64,000 nucleotides of DNA from UBA8106 sp964569695 (lineage in GTDB: Bacteria > Acidobacteriota > Vicinamibacteria > Vicinamibacterales > UBA823): positions 55,263-119,262 of the forward strand of contig CAZMUA010000010.1 of NCBI GenBank assembly GCA_964569695.1, read 5' to 3'. The translations under genes were made by a program, and so were the position numbers. The notes below the pieces were generated by a model that saw only the letters and a program-made list of their open reading frames with translations, did not search any database and was not told where the DNA came from. Position 1 is the stretch's first letter. Every line of letters starts with the position of its first letter. Positions 16,915 to 26,603 of this stretch are shown here, piece after piece.

Positions 16915-18185
16915 GCTTGAATCCCACCTTCCGTGGTCTGCAAGTCTCCTATTAACCGTCGATAGAGAGCCGCGTATTGCTCACTTCCACGACTAACGTC
17001 AAAGTATCTTTTTGCAGCTGCTCGACAGCGAGTCTGAGTGTCCTGATCTTCGAGTAAAGACCTTACGACAGGAATGCCTCGTTTTACAGCGGTTGCCGTC
17101 GTATTAGGCAAGACGACACCTGCGTTAAACTCTTGGACAATGCGACCCGAATCCCCGACGCCATTATTAATCATGACCGGAGTTCCAGTTGCCAGGAATT
17201 CTCCAAGCTTCGTAGCACATGAACCTTTTTTAGAAAAACATACTTTAATAAAAAAAAGCCCAACGTCCATCAAGCGAAGATAGGTTGGCATCTTGTCGAA
17301 TGGTGCGGAAGCAATAACTAACCGCTCCAAGGGTAAGCCCGCCGATGCCGCATCCCGACGTAACTGATCATGATTATCCCGCGTAACGATTAGCACCGAC
17401 GCTTGCTCTAGTTCACTCGTCAGGAGAGCAAGGCCGTCAAGCATAGCCTGTCGTAAATACCAATTACTGACCGTGCCAGAAACACCAATTACCAAACGAT
17501 CTCGCAATTTCAGCTCTTCAAGTAGTGCAGCATCCTTGGGACCAGGACCAAACCGGTCGAGATCGGTGCACGTGGGAATCACCTCAATGGGTGTGTCCGA
17601 AGATATACGATAACCAAGAGTAGGAAACGAGGAGACCCCTTCATGGGTCAATGAGACGATTCCCTGTGCAGACTCAAAAAACTTTCGCTCGAAATACTTT
17701 GTGAGACCGTAAACGATCGAAGAGCTTGACCAGTGGCCTCCGTCGACCTTTTCATCAGCCCAAAACCCTCGCATGTCGAATAAAAATGCGGAACCAAAGA
17801 TACGGGTTAGACCGAGCGCAATAAGCCCCGCGACGTAACCACGGGCATGTACCAATTTAACGGGCCTGTCCCGTGATAACCGACGCCCAGACCACAACGC
17901 GTGTAACACATCATATGCAGTCGACAAGACAGGCGGCCATTTGTGGTAGCGCATGCGCATCCAGTGAACACCTTGTTCACCCAAACGCTTGTTCATTTCT
18001 CTTACTCGCTTTGGTTCAAGGTCGACCGCCTTCTCGAACGTTATGAGTGAAATATCGAATTGCGCCGCTAAACGTTCAACATACCCAAGCACCTGTGATT
18101 CTCCCAGTGGCTCAAGTACACCGTCATACGAGATATAACAAATTCTCGGCTTTATAGACTGTTTGACATGTCCAACGTCGATCAT
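16911..18185 (-). CDS. Glycosyltransferase family 4 protein
   Basis: 424 residues. N-terminal acceptor domain starts PRICYISYDGVLEPLGESQV; the donor domain shows VIGVSGTVSNWYLRQAMLDG near 250 and KLGEFLATGTPVMINNGVGD near 338. Start is the ATG at 18185, which overlaps the upstream membrane protein's stop as ATGA; the longer frame to 18368 is the reverse shadow of that protein's hydrophobic C-terminus. No membrane segment. Because it is coupled to rfbF downstream, it may transfer the CDP-derived sugar, but this is inference. Confidence 0.83.
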   Translation of the reverse strand: MIDVGHVKQSIKPRICYISYDGVLEPLGESQVLGYVERLAAQFDISLITFEKAVDLEPKRVREMNKRLGEQGVHWMRMRYHKWPPVLSTAYDVLHALWSGRRLSRDRPVKLVHARGYVAGLIALGLTRIFGSAFLFDMRGFWADEKVDGGHWSSSSIVYGLTKYFERKFFESAQGIVSLTHEGVSSFPTLGYRISSDTPIEVIPTCTDLDRFGPGPKDAALLEELKLRDRLVIGVSGTVSNWYLRQAMLDGLALLTSELEQASVLIVTRDNHDQLRRDAASAGLPLERLVIASAPFDKMPTYLRLMDVGLFFIKVCFSKKGSCATKLGEFLATGTPVMINNGVGDSGRIVQEFNAGVVLPNTTATAVKRGIPVVRSLLEDQDTQTRCRAAAKRYFDVSRGSEQYAALYRRLIGDLQTTEGGIQA

Positions 18186-19489
18186 TGCAAGGCCGTCGCT
18201 AACTTGATTCGTCTTTCTGACCACCAGGTCTGGAGATCTAAGAAACCAACAGCAGCAAAAACTAAAACGAAAGGCAAAACGGGTACTTGATACCGAGGTG
18301 CGGCGAATAACAAGAAATGCACGATCGCAATGACCCCAATTGGAGCCAGCAACAACACCCCGGGCCATGGTAGGCGCTGACGAAAAGCACTTACAACCCC
18401 AAATGAAGCTAAAAGGATCGCCCCAACGTTAACCGCGAGAAATAATAACTTGACTGAAAGCCGACCGTATTCGGCACGCGCGTAGTAAGTACCAAGACCT
18501 TGCTCGAAACCAACGAGATAACTTGTATGACTGGTAATCCAAAACATCGGTATCCGACGAAAACAGAGTGCAGCATAGCCAATCGGGTCTTCAAGAATCC
18601 GACGTATCCCCTCTTGGCGAAATACTTTGTTCTGTTCCAGATAATCAAGCCCTTCCGTGAGGGACTTCAACTCTTCGTCGTCGTAGTTCCACTCAGACCA
18701 CCCGGTTGTCGACAGCCATAAGGTGTCGCCACCGTGAGCAGCCACAAGAATGACTTGTTTAAACACTACGTAATTCCTGACAGTCCAGACGCCAATGGTC
18801 ATCATGGTAATCACTATAAATAGCGTCACGTAACGCCAACCAGGTTTCACCTGGGCCTTCCAAACAGCCAATATCATCAACACAGGAAACACTAAGATCA
18901 GTTCTTGTCGCAGCAATACCGCAAATCCGGCAATGACACCGGCCAGCGCCCAGGCCAAAGTGGATGCCACTCGTGCGGCATGCAGTACGCTCCAAACCAA
19001 TAGCGCGAGCCAAAACACTACGAGCGTTTCAGTCAACAGCATTCCTGAATAAACAATAAAGGCTGGAAATGCCATCATCGCAATCGCCGTTAGGCGGGCC
19101 ACCCTGACACCATAGGCATCTCGTGCTAGCCGAAACATGATGACAATAGTGAGTGCACTCAATAAAGCCTGCATCACTCGCACACCAACTGGCAGGTGGC
19201 CGATTAATAAATAAATTCCGGCTAGAAACGCTGGGTACACTGGTCCAAAACCAATTTCTGGATCACCTGGCACATCAATTGGAGCAGGTTGCCCGGTTCG
19301 TTCCCATTGCCCAGAAGATAATCCGCCAGAAAAACCATTACCTGTTGCTAAGTTCCAGGCCACCTGGTCATAGGTGCGATCATCACCAATACCTGCAGGT
19401 ACTTGTGGATACCACAAGACAAACACGAGTCGTAGGAGTGCCGCCACAAGTACGACTCGATAAAGAAATTCACGATCTCCGCGAGGCAT
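18182..19489 (-). CDS. GT39-like (GT-C) membrane glycosyltransferase
   Basis: 435-residue polytopic protein with about 10-11 membrane helices. The first periplasmic loop has the acidic motif GIGDDRTYDQVAWNLATGNGF (Asp-Asp then Tyr), characteristic of ArnT/PMT-type enzymes that use polyprenyl-phosphate sugars. It probably adds a sugar on the periplasmic side of the inner membrane. It lies at the head of the GT4-rfbF-rfbG run, coupled by ATGA to the GT4 gene, and 40 bases downstream of nothing else on its strand but the methyltransferase gene at 19530. Confidence 0.75.
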   Translation of the reverse strand: MPRGDREFLYRVVLVAALLRLVFVLWYPQVPAGIGDDRTYDQVAWNLATGNGFSGGLSSGQWERTGQPAPIDVPGDPEIGFGPVYPAFLAGIYLLIGHLPVGVRVMQALLSALTIVIMFRLARDAYGVRVARLTAIAMMAFPAFIVYSGMLLTETLVVFWLALLVWSVLHAARVASTLAWALAGVIAGFAVLLRQELILVFPVLMILAVWKAQVKPGWRYVTLFIVITMMTIGVWTVRNYVVFKQVILVAAHGGDTLWLSTTGWSEWNYDDEELKSLTEGLDYLEQNKVFRQEGIRRILEDPIGYAALCFRRIPMFWITSHTSYLVGFEQGLGTYYARAEYGRLSVKLLFLAVNVGAILLASFGVVSAFRQRLPWPGVLLLAPIGVIAIVHFLLFAAPRYQVPVLPFVLVFAAVGFLDLQTWWSERRIKLATALQ

Positions 19490-19529
19490 CTTTTTCTATA
19501 ACGGTTGATTCGTGGGTACCACTAACAAA

Positions 19530-20168
19530 TCAGGAGCGCTTCGTGCAGACGAACAAGGCTGTGATATACGGGAAAAACCTGCTATTTGGAATGATATGTT
19601 CAACGGAAAATCCGATTGGCTCAAGGATTCGTTGCCACTCAGCAGATTTTCTAAAATTCAGTTTTTCAACGCCATAATAGAGAATCATTTCAAGCCAGTA
19701 GTTAAAAATAAAATACCGTAGTCGAAACTTGATATCAGTTTCACGCATCACAAGCACACCCCCTGGCTTAAGCTTGCGATACACATCCTCAAGAATCTTT
19801 GCCTGCTCCTCATAGGGCACATGGTGCAACACATCCGCGATCACTATCCCGTCAAAATCCTGCTCTGGCATGTGTCGGCAATCGCCGGCAATAAATCGAA
19901 TGTTTTGCCGATCTCCAATGGTCCCTTGAGCAACATCGACACGATCCAGTGCGGGATCATTACCAACTACCTGCCTCGTAGGATTCTCAAGACTTAAGTA
20001 ATTCGAAACATAGCCATAGCCACATCCCACTTCAAGTACGACCCCGTCATTTGGAAGAAACTGAGCAAACTGCTCGAACGGAATAATCATCATCTTTAGC
20101 GACGTATAGATCCGCTGTAACATTGATACGCTGTACAGGTCAGCTAGGCGTTCACGCACCACACTCAT
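19530..20168 (-). CDS. Class I SAM-dependent methyltransferase
   Basis: 212 residues. SAM-binding motif VVLEVGCGYGYVSNYL near 44-59, then GIVIADVLHHVPYEEQ near 111-126 and KLKPGGVLVMRETD near 136-149. Single-domain enzyme of the ubiquinone/sugar methyltransferase type; the C-terminal part (WLEMILYYG) is moderately hydrophobic. It is coupled to the next methyltransferase upstream by an ATGA overlap at 20165-20168. Substrate unknown; sugar O-methylation or lipid modification are both possible. Confidence 0.78.
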   Translation of the reverse strand: MSVVRERLADLYSVSMLQRIYTSLKMMIIPFEQFAQFLPNDGVVLEVGCGYGYVSNYLSLENPTRQVVGNDPALDRVDVAQGTIGDRQNIRFIAGDCRHMPEQDFDGIVIADVLHHVPYEEQAKILEDVYRKLKPGGVLVMRETDIKFRLRYFIFNYWLEMILYYGVEKLNFRKSAEWQRILEPIGFSVEHIIPNSRFFPYITALFVCTKRS

Positions 20169-20842
20169 TGAGTACTCCTCCTCAGTTCAGGCTGTTTCGC
20201 TATCGCAATTAAGTATTCGCCACACCATATTTCTCGATCGAAGACACGCAACAGTGGCACTGTCCATGCAGGGGTATTATTCTGTGAAATCATACCCATA
20301 GCGCTGCACCGCAACACTTGGAGTCCACAGGACAAGAGCAATTTTTCTAGGAATCCCTTGGACGATCGCAACCCGCCACGTTCTTCTCGAATTAGCAATG
20401 AAAACAAAAACATCACCGGATTCAGTCTGTTTGGTTCGACTATAACAACATGACCACCCGAGACACGCGCCAATTCATCAACTACCCGTTGTGGATCAAG
20501 AGTGTGATGCAAGACGTTCGCTACAAATGCCACGTCGAAACTGTTCGTACCAAACGGTAAAGCTTCAGCCTGACCACGCAGTACTTTTCCACATGGATTT
20601 CGTCGCACCATGTGATCGGAATAATCCAAGCCAACTACGTGTGGTGAAAATTCTGAGAATAAACTAGTAAATACACCATTACCGCATCCAACATCCAAGA
20701 TGCGCGCTTGGTTGAGATCCACAATCTGCGCTATGTGTCGAATCTTAGGCGTCGCATAAGCAAGCGCCACCGGATCGTCACTTGCACGATAGCGTGCACG
20801 ACGCCAGTACTCGTCTTGAGCTTGATCAGTAATAACGTCCAT
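20165..20842 (-). CDS. Class I SAM-dependent methyltransferase
   Basis: 225 residues. RILDVGCGNGVFTSLF near 45-60, FVANVLHHTLDPQRVVDELA near 109-128, and HVVIVEPNRLNP near 134-145. It is a different subgroup from its partner at 19530-20168, with which it overlaps by four bases; both start within a translationally coupled run beginning at the GT2 gene, whose stop is two bases upstream. The pair of small methyltransferases next to a DPM1-like GT2 may act on the same lipid-linked sugar. Substrate unknown. Confidence 0.78.
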   Translation of the reverse strand: MDVITDQAQDEYWRRARYRASDDPVALAYATPKIRHIAQIVDLNQARILDVGCGNGVFTSLFSEFSPHVVGLDYSDHMVRRNPCGKVLRGQAEALPFGTNSFDVAFVANVLHHTLDPQRVVDELARVSGGHVVIVEPNRLNPVMFLFSLLIREERGGLRSSKGFLEKLLLSCGLQVLRCSAMGMISQNNTPAWTVPLLRVFDREIWCGEYLIAIAKQPELRRSTQ

Positions 20843-20844
20843 AA

Positions 20845-22035
20845 TTACGATGCACCGAAATTCTGACGCTCATTTATCTCTTGGAGAATGCCAACCAAGA
20901 TGCTTCCCATTAGTAACTGGAGACCAACTAAGAACAAGGTGGCACCCGTTAAAACGTAGACCCAATGCACGAAGATGTACCCGGACGTGACGTACTCATA
21001 GAGAGCTTGATAATTCAAGCTGACGGCGCCAACCATAAGAATCGTTCCCAGTAAACCAGACCGCCCAATGGTTCGGCGGTTGAGTACATATTTCCCAAGC
21101 AAACTAGACTGGGCTAGAGTTTTACCACGTACGATTTCAAGAATGTGATTCGCAAACGCACCAAACACCATGACATTGATACCGGTTACAAACAACACCA
21201 TGATGGTGACTAGTCGATAAATTTCGGTATCTTCCACCCGCCGAACGTCTAGGTAGTAAGTGATTGGCTCTACACTTAGGAAACAGCCAGTAGCCAGTAG
21301 GGCAAGGCCGACCACACCGAAAAACTTCAACGGATTATACAGTCTGGCCGTTCGAATAATGATGTTTAAGAATCTGAATCCATCGCTGACAATGTGTAGT
21401 TTCGAACGACCAACACGATTGTCATACCGAATTGGCACTTCGATAATATTAAGTCCCTCATGAAGAGCTGCGGTGCTCATCGCTGGTGTGAGATGCAGGC
21501 CATCCGGTAAAGGCAAGAGTTGAGGCAAAATGGTACGTTTAAATACACGCTGGCCGCTAGCGGTGTCCGTGATAGCGCTCCCGACGATCCAACTTAAGAG
21601 GTAAGCAAAAAACTTATTTCCAATGTAACGACGGATTGGCATACCACTTTTAGCGCCTGTCATCCGTGAGCCGATCACCATATCAGCATCGTGACTGACC
21701 ATCGCTTCACAGAGCGCTGGGAATTCTTCGGGTGGATAGGTGCCATCAGCATCGAGAAAGCCAATCCACTCTCCTTTAGCTGCTGCGAATCCCGTCTTAA
21801 GAGCTCCTCCATATCCTTTATTTTGACTGTGTGTGATCACGGTGACATCTGGATACGACGACGCAATATCACATGTACGATCCTGTGACGCATCGTTTAC
21901 CACAATAACTTCTACATCCTCAATCGCACCTGGTGACTTTTGTACCGCGCCTTTAACTTTGAGGACGCGTTCCAGAATGGGTGCGATTCCGTCTTCTTCG
22001 TTGTACGCAGGAATAACGACCGATAAAATTCGCAT
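20845..22035 (-). CDS. DPM1-like glycosyltransferase family 2 with C-terminal membrane helices
   Basis: 396 residues. GT-A domain with VVIPAYNEEDGI at the N-terminus, DASQDRT near 55, and FLDADGTYPPEEFP near 97-110 (DxD). About four membrane helices follow residue 235, as in polyprenyl-phosphate-hexose synthases (GtrB/DPM1 type). It probably loads a sugar onto undecaprenyl phosphate, the donor used by the GT39-like membrane enzymes in this locus. The ATG at 22035 is taken as start; the in-frame TTG 15 bases earlier has no clear advantage. Confidence 0.83.
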   Translation of the reverse strand: MRILSVVIPAYNEEDGIAPILERVLKVKGAVQKSPGAIEDVEVIVVNDASQDRTCDIASSYPDVTVITHSQNKGYGGALKTGFAAAKGEWIGFLDADGTYPPEEFPALCEAMVSHDADMVIGSRMTGAKSGMPIRRYIGNKFFAYLLSWIVGSAITDTASGQRVFKRTILPQLLPLPDGLHLTPAMSTAALHEGLNIIEVPIRYDNRVGRSKLHIVSDGFRFLNIIIRTARLYNPLKFFGVVGLALLATGCFLSVEPITYYLDVRRVEDTEIYRLVTIMVLFVTGINVMVFGAFANHILEIVRGKTLAQSSLLGKYVLNRRTIGRSGLLGTILMVGAVSLNYQALYEYVTSGYIFVHWVYVLTGATLFLVGLQLLMGSILVGILQEINERQNFGAS

Positions 22036-22096
22036 GTTGGTTCCACTCAATTGTATTGGTTAACAAACATTGCTCGCCGATGCATCTCTACTGTTC

Positions 22097-23557
22097 CTAT
22101 GCGGAGTTTTCTTTAGCGTTCCAGATGGACTTCACGGTGCGTATTTCCTGCATGGTGACACCACCAATGCTGAATAAAAGTGCGAGATAGGTCAACAACG
22201 CACCAAACTTAGCGACAATCTCATTCATTCCAAACCGTAAGACCAAGACGTACAGGGTGTAACCCATCGCCGCTGCACAACCAACCGAGAAAAGATCGCG
22301 CCACTGATATGGAATCGCGTACAAACGCTGGGCAAACCGTAAACCCGCGTACGCCGTCACACTATATGCAGCCAAGGTGGCGCAGGCGGCGCCAATTATG
22401 CCGTAAATGGGAATAAGTACAAAATTCAGCACCGCGTTAGAGGCGGCGCCCACGATTAATGCTAGTGACTGGTACTGAAATTTTCCAGAAACCACAACAC
22501 CTGAAAGAAAAAAAATGAACAACCCATAAACGACATATGCTACGCACAGAATTGGACTGATATCTTTGGCTGCCGCGTAAGCGGGAGGCCCGAGGACGCT
22601 AATTAGTTCCGGTGTTAACAGTGCTAATACGTAAGCAAAGCTTATCAAGGTAATTGTGTACATTCGAAACAGTTTAGCTAATGTGTCCTGAGGATTCGAA
22701 TCACGCAAAATCCCAAAAAGAATCGGTGCCCAGCCTATGGAAAACGCCAATACTGAATAAAAGACTATCTGTGCGACCTTATACGCGACCGCATAAATTG
22801 CAACTTGTTCAAGATCAAAAAAGTACCGAACAAAATACATATCGGAAAAATCAATAACCCAATTCAAGATCATCGCCGGCCAAAATAGAAGCCCCATCGT
22901 GACGACTGCTCGGCAATCAACTGGCGAAAAAGTAAAGCCGTAAAATCTAGCAGTCAGTAACCAGCCGCCAATCGCCACAATAATTGCGATCACTAACTGA
23001 CCTTCAAAAATTCCTTCGACTCCCCGTCCGTATACCACTAGTAACGTGGGAACCATGATTAGAACGCCGATTCCTTTGAGTGCTGCCAGTCCAAAGTAAC
23101 GTCCAGGTTGCTCTAAAACTCGGAGTAAACTCTGGGAGACACCCGACAACGTGGTAACGAAGACCGCGACGGTCATCAACTGCACTAGATAAACACCAGG
23201 AAATGTAGCTAACAGCATCTGGCTTATGTAGTCGGCTGACGCATAACTCACCGAGGCGAGAACCACAGACGTGGCCAAGAGAATCCAGAAGACGGTCGAG
23301 GCTAACCGCATTCGCTGCATTCGATCGTCGGAATTGTAGGTGTAATATCTTCGGACAAATCCGGTAGGAAGACCCAGATCTAGAACGTACATCAAGAACA
23401 TCCCAAACGTCGTTACCAACGAAAAGGCACCGAATTCTTCAATGCTCAAGTGCCGAGTATAAAAAGGAATCAACACCAATCCGGAGGCTACGGCCATCGC
23501 ATTCGATGCAGCATAAAGAAAAGAGTGCGTCAGCACCTTTCTGGCGTGGATTAGCAT
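22097..23557 (-). CDS. Wzx-type oligosaccharide flippase (second copy in the locus)
   Basis: 486 residues with about 14 hydrophobic segments. N-terminus shows FLYAASNAMAVASGLVLIPF and YTRHLSIEEFGAFSLVTTFG, standard for the polysaccharide-synthase branch of the MOP superfamily. It overlaps the GT4 gene upstream by seven bases. Its sequence is clearly distinct from the flippase at 980-2380, so this is not a recent duplicate; two flippases suggest two exported repeat units or two merged gene sets. Confidence 0.87.
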   Translation of the reverse strand: MLIHARKVLTHSFLYAASNAMAVASGLVLIPFYTRHLSIEEFGAFSLVTTFGMFLMYVLDLGLPTGFVRRYYTYNSDDRMQRMRLASTVFWILLATSVVLASVSYASADYISQMLLATFPGVYLVQLMTVAVFVTTLSGVSQSLLRVLEQPGRYFGLAALKGIGVLIMVPTLLVVYGRGVEGIFEGQLVIAIIVAIGGWLLTARFYGFTFSPVDCRAVVTMGLLFWPAMILNWVIDFSDMYFVRYFFDLEQVAIYAVAYKVAQIVFYSVLAFSIGWAPILFGILRDSNPQDTLAKLFRMYTITLISFAYVLALLTPELISVLGPPAYAAAKDISPILCVAYVVYGLFIFFLSGVVVSGKFQYQSLALIVGAASNAVLNFVLIPIYGIIGAACATLAAYSVTAYAGLRFAQRLYAIPYQWRDLFSVGCAAAMGYTLYVLVLRFGMNEIVAKFGALLTYLALLFSIGGVTMQEIRTVKSIWNAKENSA

Positions 23558-24696
23558 TCAGCGACTCCACGCCCTGCCAAGACGTCACGATATAATTCAA
23601 CGTACCAGTTCATGACCACTCGCCAATCATGATAGGTTACGGCCCACTTGCGACTCGCGCCACGAAGAGACCTCATCCGTTCTACCTGATCAACTTCACA
23701 CATCGCACGGTGAATTTCATCTTCTGTGCTGACATTGAGTACCGGTGGGAGAACGACACCGTCCGTACCATTCATGCGAAGCTTCAGGAACGTTGGCACG
23801 CCACAAGATAGCGCCTCAAGAGACGCTACACCGAAATAACCGTGGATGAATTGATCGAAAAATCCGTCAACGGAGTTCAACATCGTAAGCAAGTCTGGCT
23901 TTGTTAAAGCCTTGGACCAAACTACGTTTTGTGAAAGCTTAAGTTCAGCAACCAGCGCCTTACTACGCGCAAGGTCTCGACCTCGCTCGACAGCAATCAA
24001 GAGTGAATCAGGGCAATCGTTCCGCACAAACCTCGCAAACGCACGGAACAAGCGGTCGTTGCCCTTATCATTCGCATCCTTGAACGTCCACTCTTGCCTT
24101 GCACCATGAAAGAAGACTAGACGTTGCGAGTATCGCGCCCGCAGTCTGCGGCGATCTTCCTCCGGTGCGGGCATCCAACGACCAGTGTCAATTGGCACGG
24201 CATGCGGATTAAATGTTGCTCGTTTAATTTTCAACTGCCTAACCAATCCATGATGTGAAGGAATCGCATAGACAAAGGCCTGTGCCCGTCGAAGCGCGTG
24301 CGTCACAAGTCCACCGACCACGCGTTCCTTAAGATTGCGCCTTGCAAACGGCAGAATCTCTAAATCACCACCGTAGCTCAAAACCACATACGGTGCACCA
24401 GAGCGCCATGCCCAAACAGCGTACTCCCCAAAGGTTTGAATGAGGTCACACTCTCCAAGTTTCTTGAGAAACTCGCGTTCCCGAGCACCTGGCCACAGAA
24501 GTCGATTGAAGCGAACGTCCACAGTTTCAATCCAATCCGGTAACTCTCGGCTCTCGCCATGTTCCCATGCCGGTTGATAAAGTGGACTCGTCTCTCGAGC
24601 GTCAACGAATACGCGGACATCATGCCCTAAGGTACGCAGGTACGTCCCGAACTGGTATGCCCAATTCAACACATTCCCGTAAAGATGTATTTTCAC
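23551..24696 (-). CDS. Glycosyltransferase, GT4-like
   Basis: 381 residues from a GTG start at 24696 that overlaps the upstream stop as GTGA. N-terminal half shows HLYGNVLNWAYQFGTYLRTLG and a glycine-rich VLSYGGDLEILPF; the C-terminal half has HGYFGVASLEALSCGVP near 298-314, a GT-B donor site with the expected acidic residue and glycine turn. No membrane segment. Probably a cytoplasmic retaining transferase acting before the flippase whose gene follows. Donor unknown. Confidence 0.75.
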   Translation of the reverse strand: MKIHLYGNVLNWAYQFGTYLRTLGHDVRVFVDARETSPLYQPAWEHGESRELPDWIETVDVRFNRLLWPGAREREFLKKLGECDLIQTFGEYAVWAWRSGAPYVVLSYGGDLEILPFARRNLKERVVGGLVTHALRRAQAFVYAIPSHHGLVRQLKIKRATFNPHAVPIDTGRWMPAPEEDRRRLRARYSQRLVFFHGARQEWTFKDANDKGNDRLFRAFARFVRNDCPDSLLIAVERGRDLARSKALVAELKLSQNVVWSKALTKPDLLTMLNSVDGFFDQFIHGYFGVASLEALSCGVPTFLKLRMNGTDGVVLPPVLNVSTEDEIHRAMCEVDQVERMRSLRGASRKWAVTYHDWRVVMNWYVELYRDVLAGRGVAEC

Positions 24697-26603
24697 TCTG
24701 GGTGTAACGACGAATCCTCAGAGTCTATCCAAGGACGGTTCGTATCAAGGATCCAACGACTGACCACGACGAGGCCTAAGCCTATCCAAAGCAAAAGTAA
24801 AGGATGCATCGATGCTCGGAATCGGGTTAGGCCGAAAAATGCAATGATATACGTTGAGGAATAAGCCAGGAGGGTCGCCAACACCATCACCTGCTCCCAC
24901 ACCGCCCGACGTGAACGAATTCGTCCAAGCATTGCCAACATTCCTATCCCGGCAAACATGCATGCATAGAACATGACATTCGCGCTGAAGAATGTGTTGG
25001 CGATAAGCAGGAGTGGTGAAAAATAACCGGAGTGTCCCTCGAAAAAGAAACGTCGGAAATCAAGCCAGACCTTCTCTGCAATCAATACACTCGCAACGCG
25101 GGGTTCACGGATGACATTCACGACAGAATCGACTGGGAACGCAAAGACATTAATCCCTCGCTCGAAGAGTTCAGTGGCTGGACGACTCCAATCTCTGGAC
25201 AGATGAATCGCAAACACTTTCGGACGGCTCACGGGAGATAATAATTCTGACAAGTTGGTTGGCGTATTCACAAACAGTTTCAGAGGCATGAGCGTTAGGT
25301 ACAACGCAATCAACAACACGCCAATTAACCGGACTCGTTGACGAAGTGAAACCTTGTTATTCAGTCCGTAGACAACCAACACGACTGCTGCCACGACCAA
25401 AAACACAGGATCGATGAACGCGATGCAACCAAACAACATTCCAATTACCCACATTCTTTTCCACGCATCTACAGCATCCGGAGGCGTTCTTTGCAACATC
25501 CAGACCAGAGGCAGGAGTAGAAGGATAGAACCCATTTCGCGAGTGAGATTGACCGAGTTAAAAATCAGTAATTGCGACAGTGCCGCCAGCATTGCAGCCA
25601 CGAACCCTACGAGTCGGCCTGCGCACCGGCGACCGACGAGGAAAACGCCTACTGGAACGAACGCCGACAAGACAGCTTGAACTATCATCACGGCAGTCAA
25701 ATTGCGACCAGTCAGGCCATACAGCGCTGCTACGAACAAACTGTACCCGGGTGAATAACTACTTGTCCCAGGCATGCCCACCTCAGTGAGGACTCCAGAG
25801 CCATCCAAAATCCCTCGTGCATTCTGGTCATACTGACTCGCGTCATCAGAATTCGTAAAAACTATGTCTTCTCCCATACCGGCAAGTCGAAGGGAGGCCA
25901 AAACCCGTATCGTCACTCCTACCAGAAACACGATGGAGGTAAGCACCCGCCAGTCGGTTAGGTGAACTGCAATACTTTGGCGCCAGGTGCGCCATCCCGC
26001 CCATGATTCCGTGCGGCGCCAGAGCCAGACTCCAAGACCCGTAGTTACCAACACCGGAACGAGCAAGGCTGTCGGTCCGAACCATAAATTCACGGCCGGT
26101 ACATACGCGAGTGGAAGCCAGTACCGATCCCTGTTCATGCCGCTAACATTTAGGGCATACACGAACCCTAGTGCTGCGACGATGCCGAGGCAGATTACTA
26201 TCACGCCTCGTACGTAGTAATGAAACATCTCGGCTGGGAGTTTCGCCAAGAGGTCGTCCTGTCCGATGAGGGCCAAACACAGGAAATTCACATGAACCAA
26301 CAGCCCGAGTCCTACAGTGTTAGCCACGAGTCTTGAAACGTTCCAACCCGTGGAAGGAAACGCTACAACTGCATACGCAACCGTAACTCCCCAAAAGAAC
26401 AAGGGATACGCAATGAGGGTTGGGTAAAAATCCCCGAAGTTCGTGACCAGTGCATTGGAAGAAAGCCACGGCGACGCGGATCGAAACTCGGCATCAAATC
26501 GAACCACAACAACGCCAGCGACCAGCACGTAGCTCGCTGCCAATAGGTGATTCCACAGGACTCGCGGCAACTGCCGCCACGACTTATTATCGATTAGATC
26601 CAT
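24693..26603 (-). CDS. Large GT39-like (GT-C) membrane protein with extra N-terminal membrane block
   Basis: 636 residues. About six membrane helices in residues 1-200 precede a GT-C core whose first loop has the acidic stretch TNSDDASQYDQNARGILDG near 259-277 (Asp-Asp ... Tyr), like ArnT/PMT-type enzymes. A further ~9 helices follow. The N-terminal block is not usual for GT39 proteins, which are normally 430-550 residues. It overlaps the CARDB-protein gene by 17 bases upstream and the GT4 gene by four bases downstream. Function is inferred from fold only. Confidence 0.72.
   Translation of the reverse strand: MDLIDNKSWRQLPRVLWNHLLAASYVLVAGVVVVRFDAEFRSASPWLSSNALVTNFGDFYPTLIAYPLFFWGVTVAYAVVAFPSTGWNVSRLVANTVGLGLLVHVNFLCLALIGQDDLLAKLPAEMFHYYVRGVIVICLGIVAALGFVYALNVSGMNRDRYWLPLAYVPAVNLWFGPTALLVPVLVTTGLGVWLWRRTESWAGWRTWRQSIAVHLTDWRVLTSIVFLVGVTIRVLASLRLAGMGEDIVFTNSDDASQYDQNARGILDGSGVLTEVGMPGTSSYSPGYSLFVAALYGLTGRNLTAVMIVQAVLSAFVPVGVFLVGRRCAGRLVGFVAAMLAALSQLLIFNSVNLTREMGSILLLLPLVWMLQRTPPDAVDAWKRMWVIGMLFGCIAFIDPVFLVVAAVVLVVYGLNNKVSLRQRVRLIGVLLIALYLTLMPLKLFVNTPTNLSELLSPVSRPKVFAIHLSRDWSRPATELFERGINVFAFPVDSVVNVIREPRVASVLIAEKVWLDFRRFFFEGHSGYFSPLLLIANTFFSANVMFYACMFAGIGMLAMLGRIRSRRAVWEQVMVLATLLAYSSTYIIAFFGLTRFRASMHPLLLLWIGLGLVVVSRWILDTNRPWIDSEDSSLHPE

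Noticed and set aside
18186..18368. N-terminal extension of the GT4 gene
   Set aside because: Lies inside the upstream membrane protein gene; the ATGA overlap at 18182-18185 is the better start.
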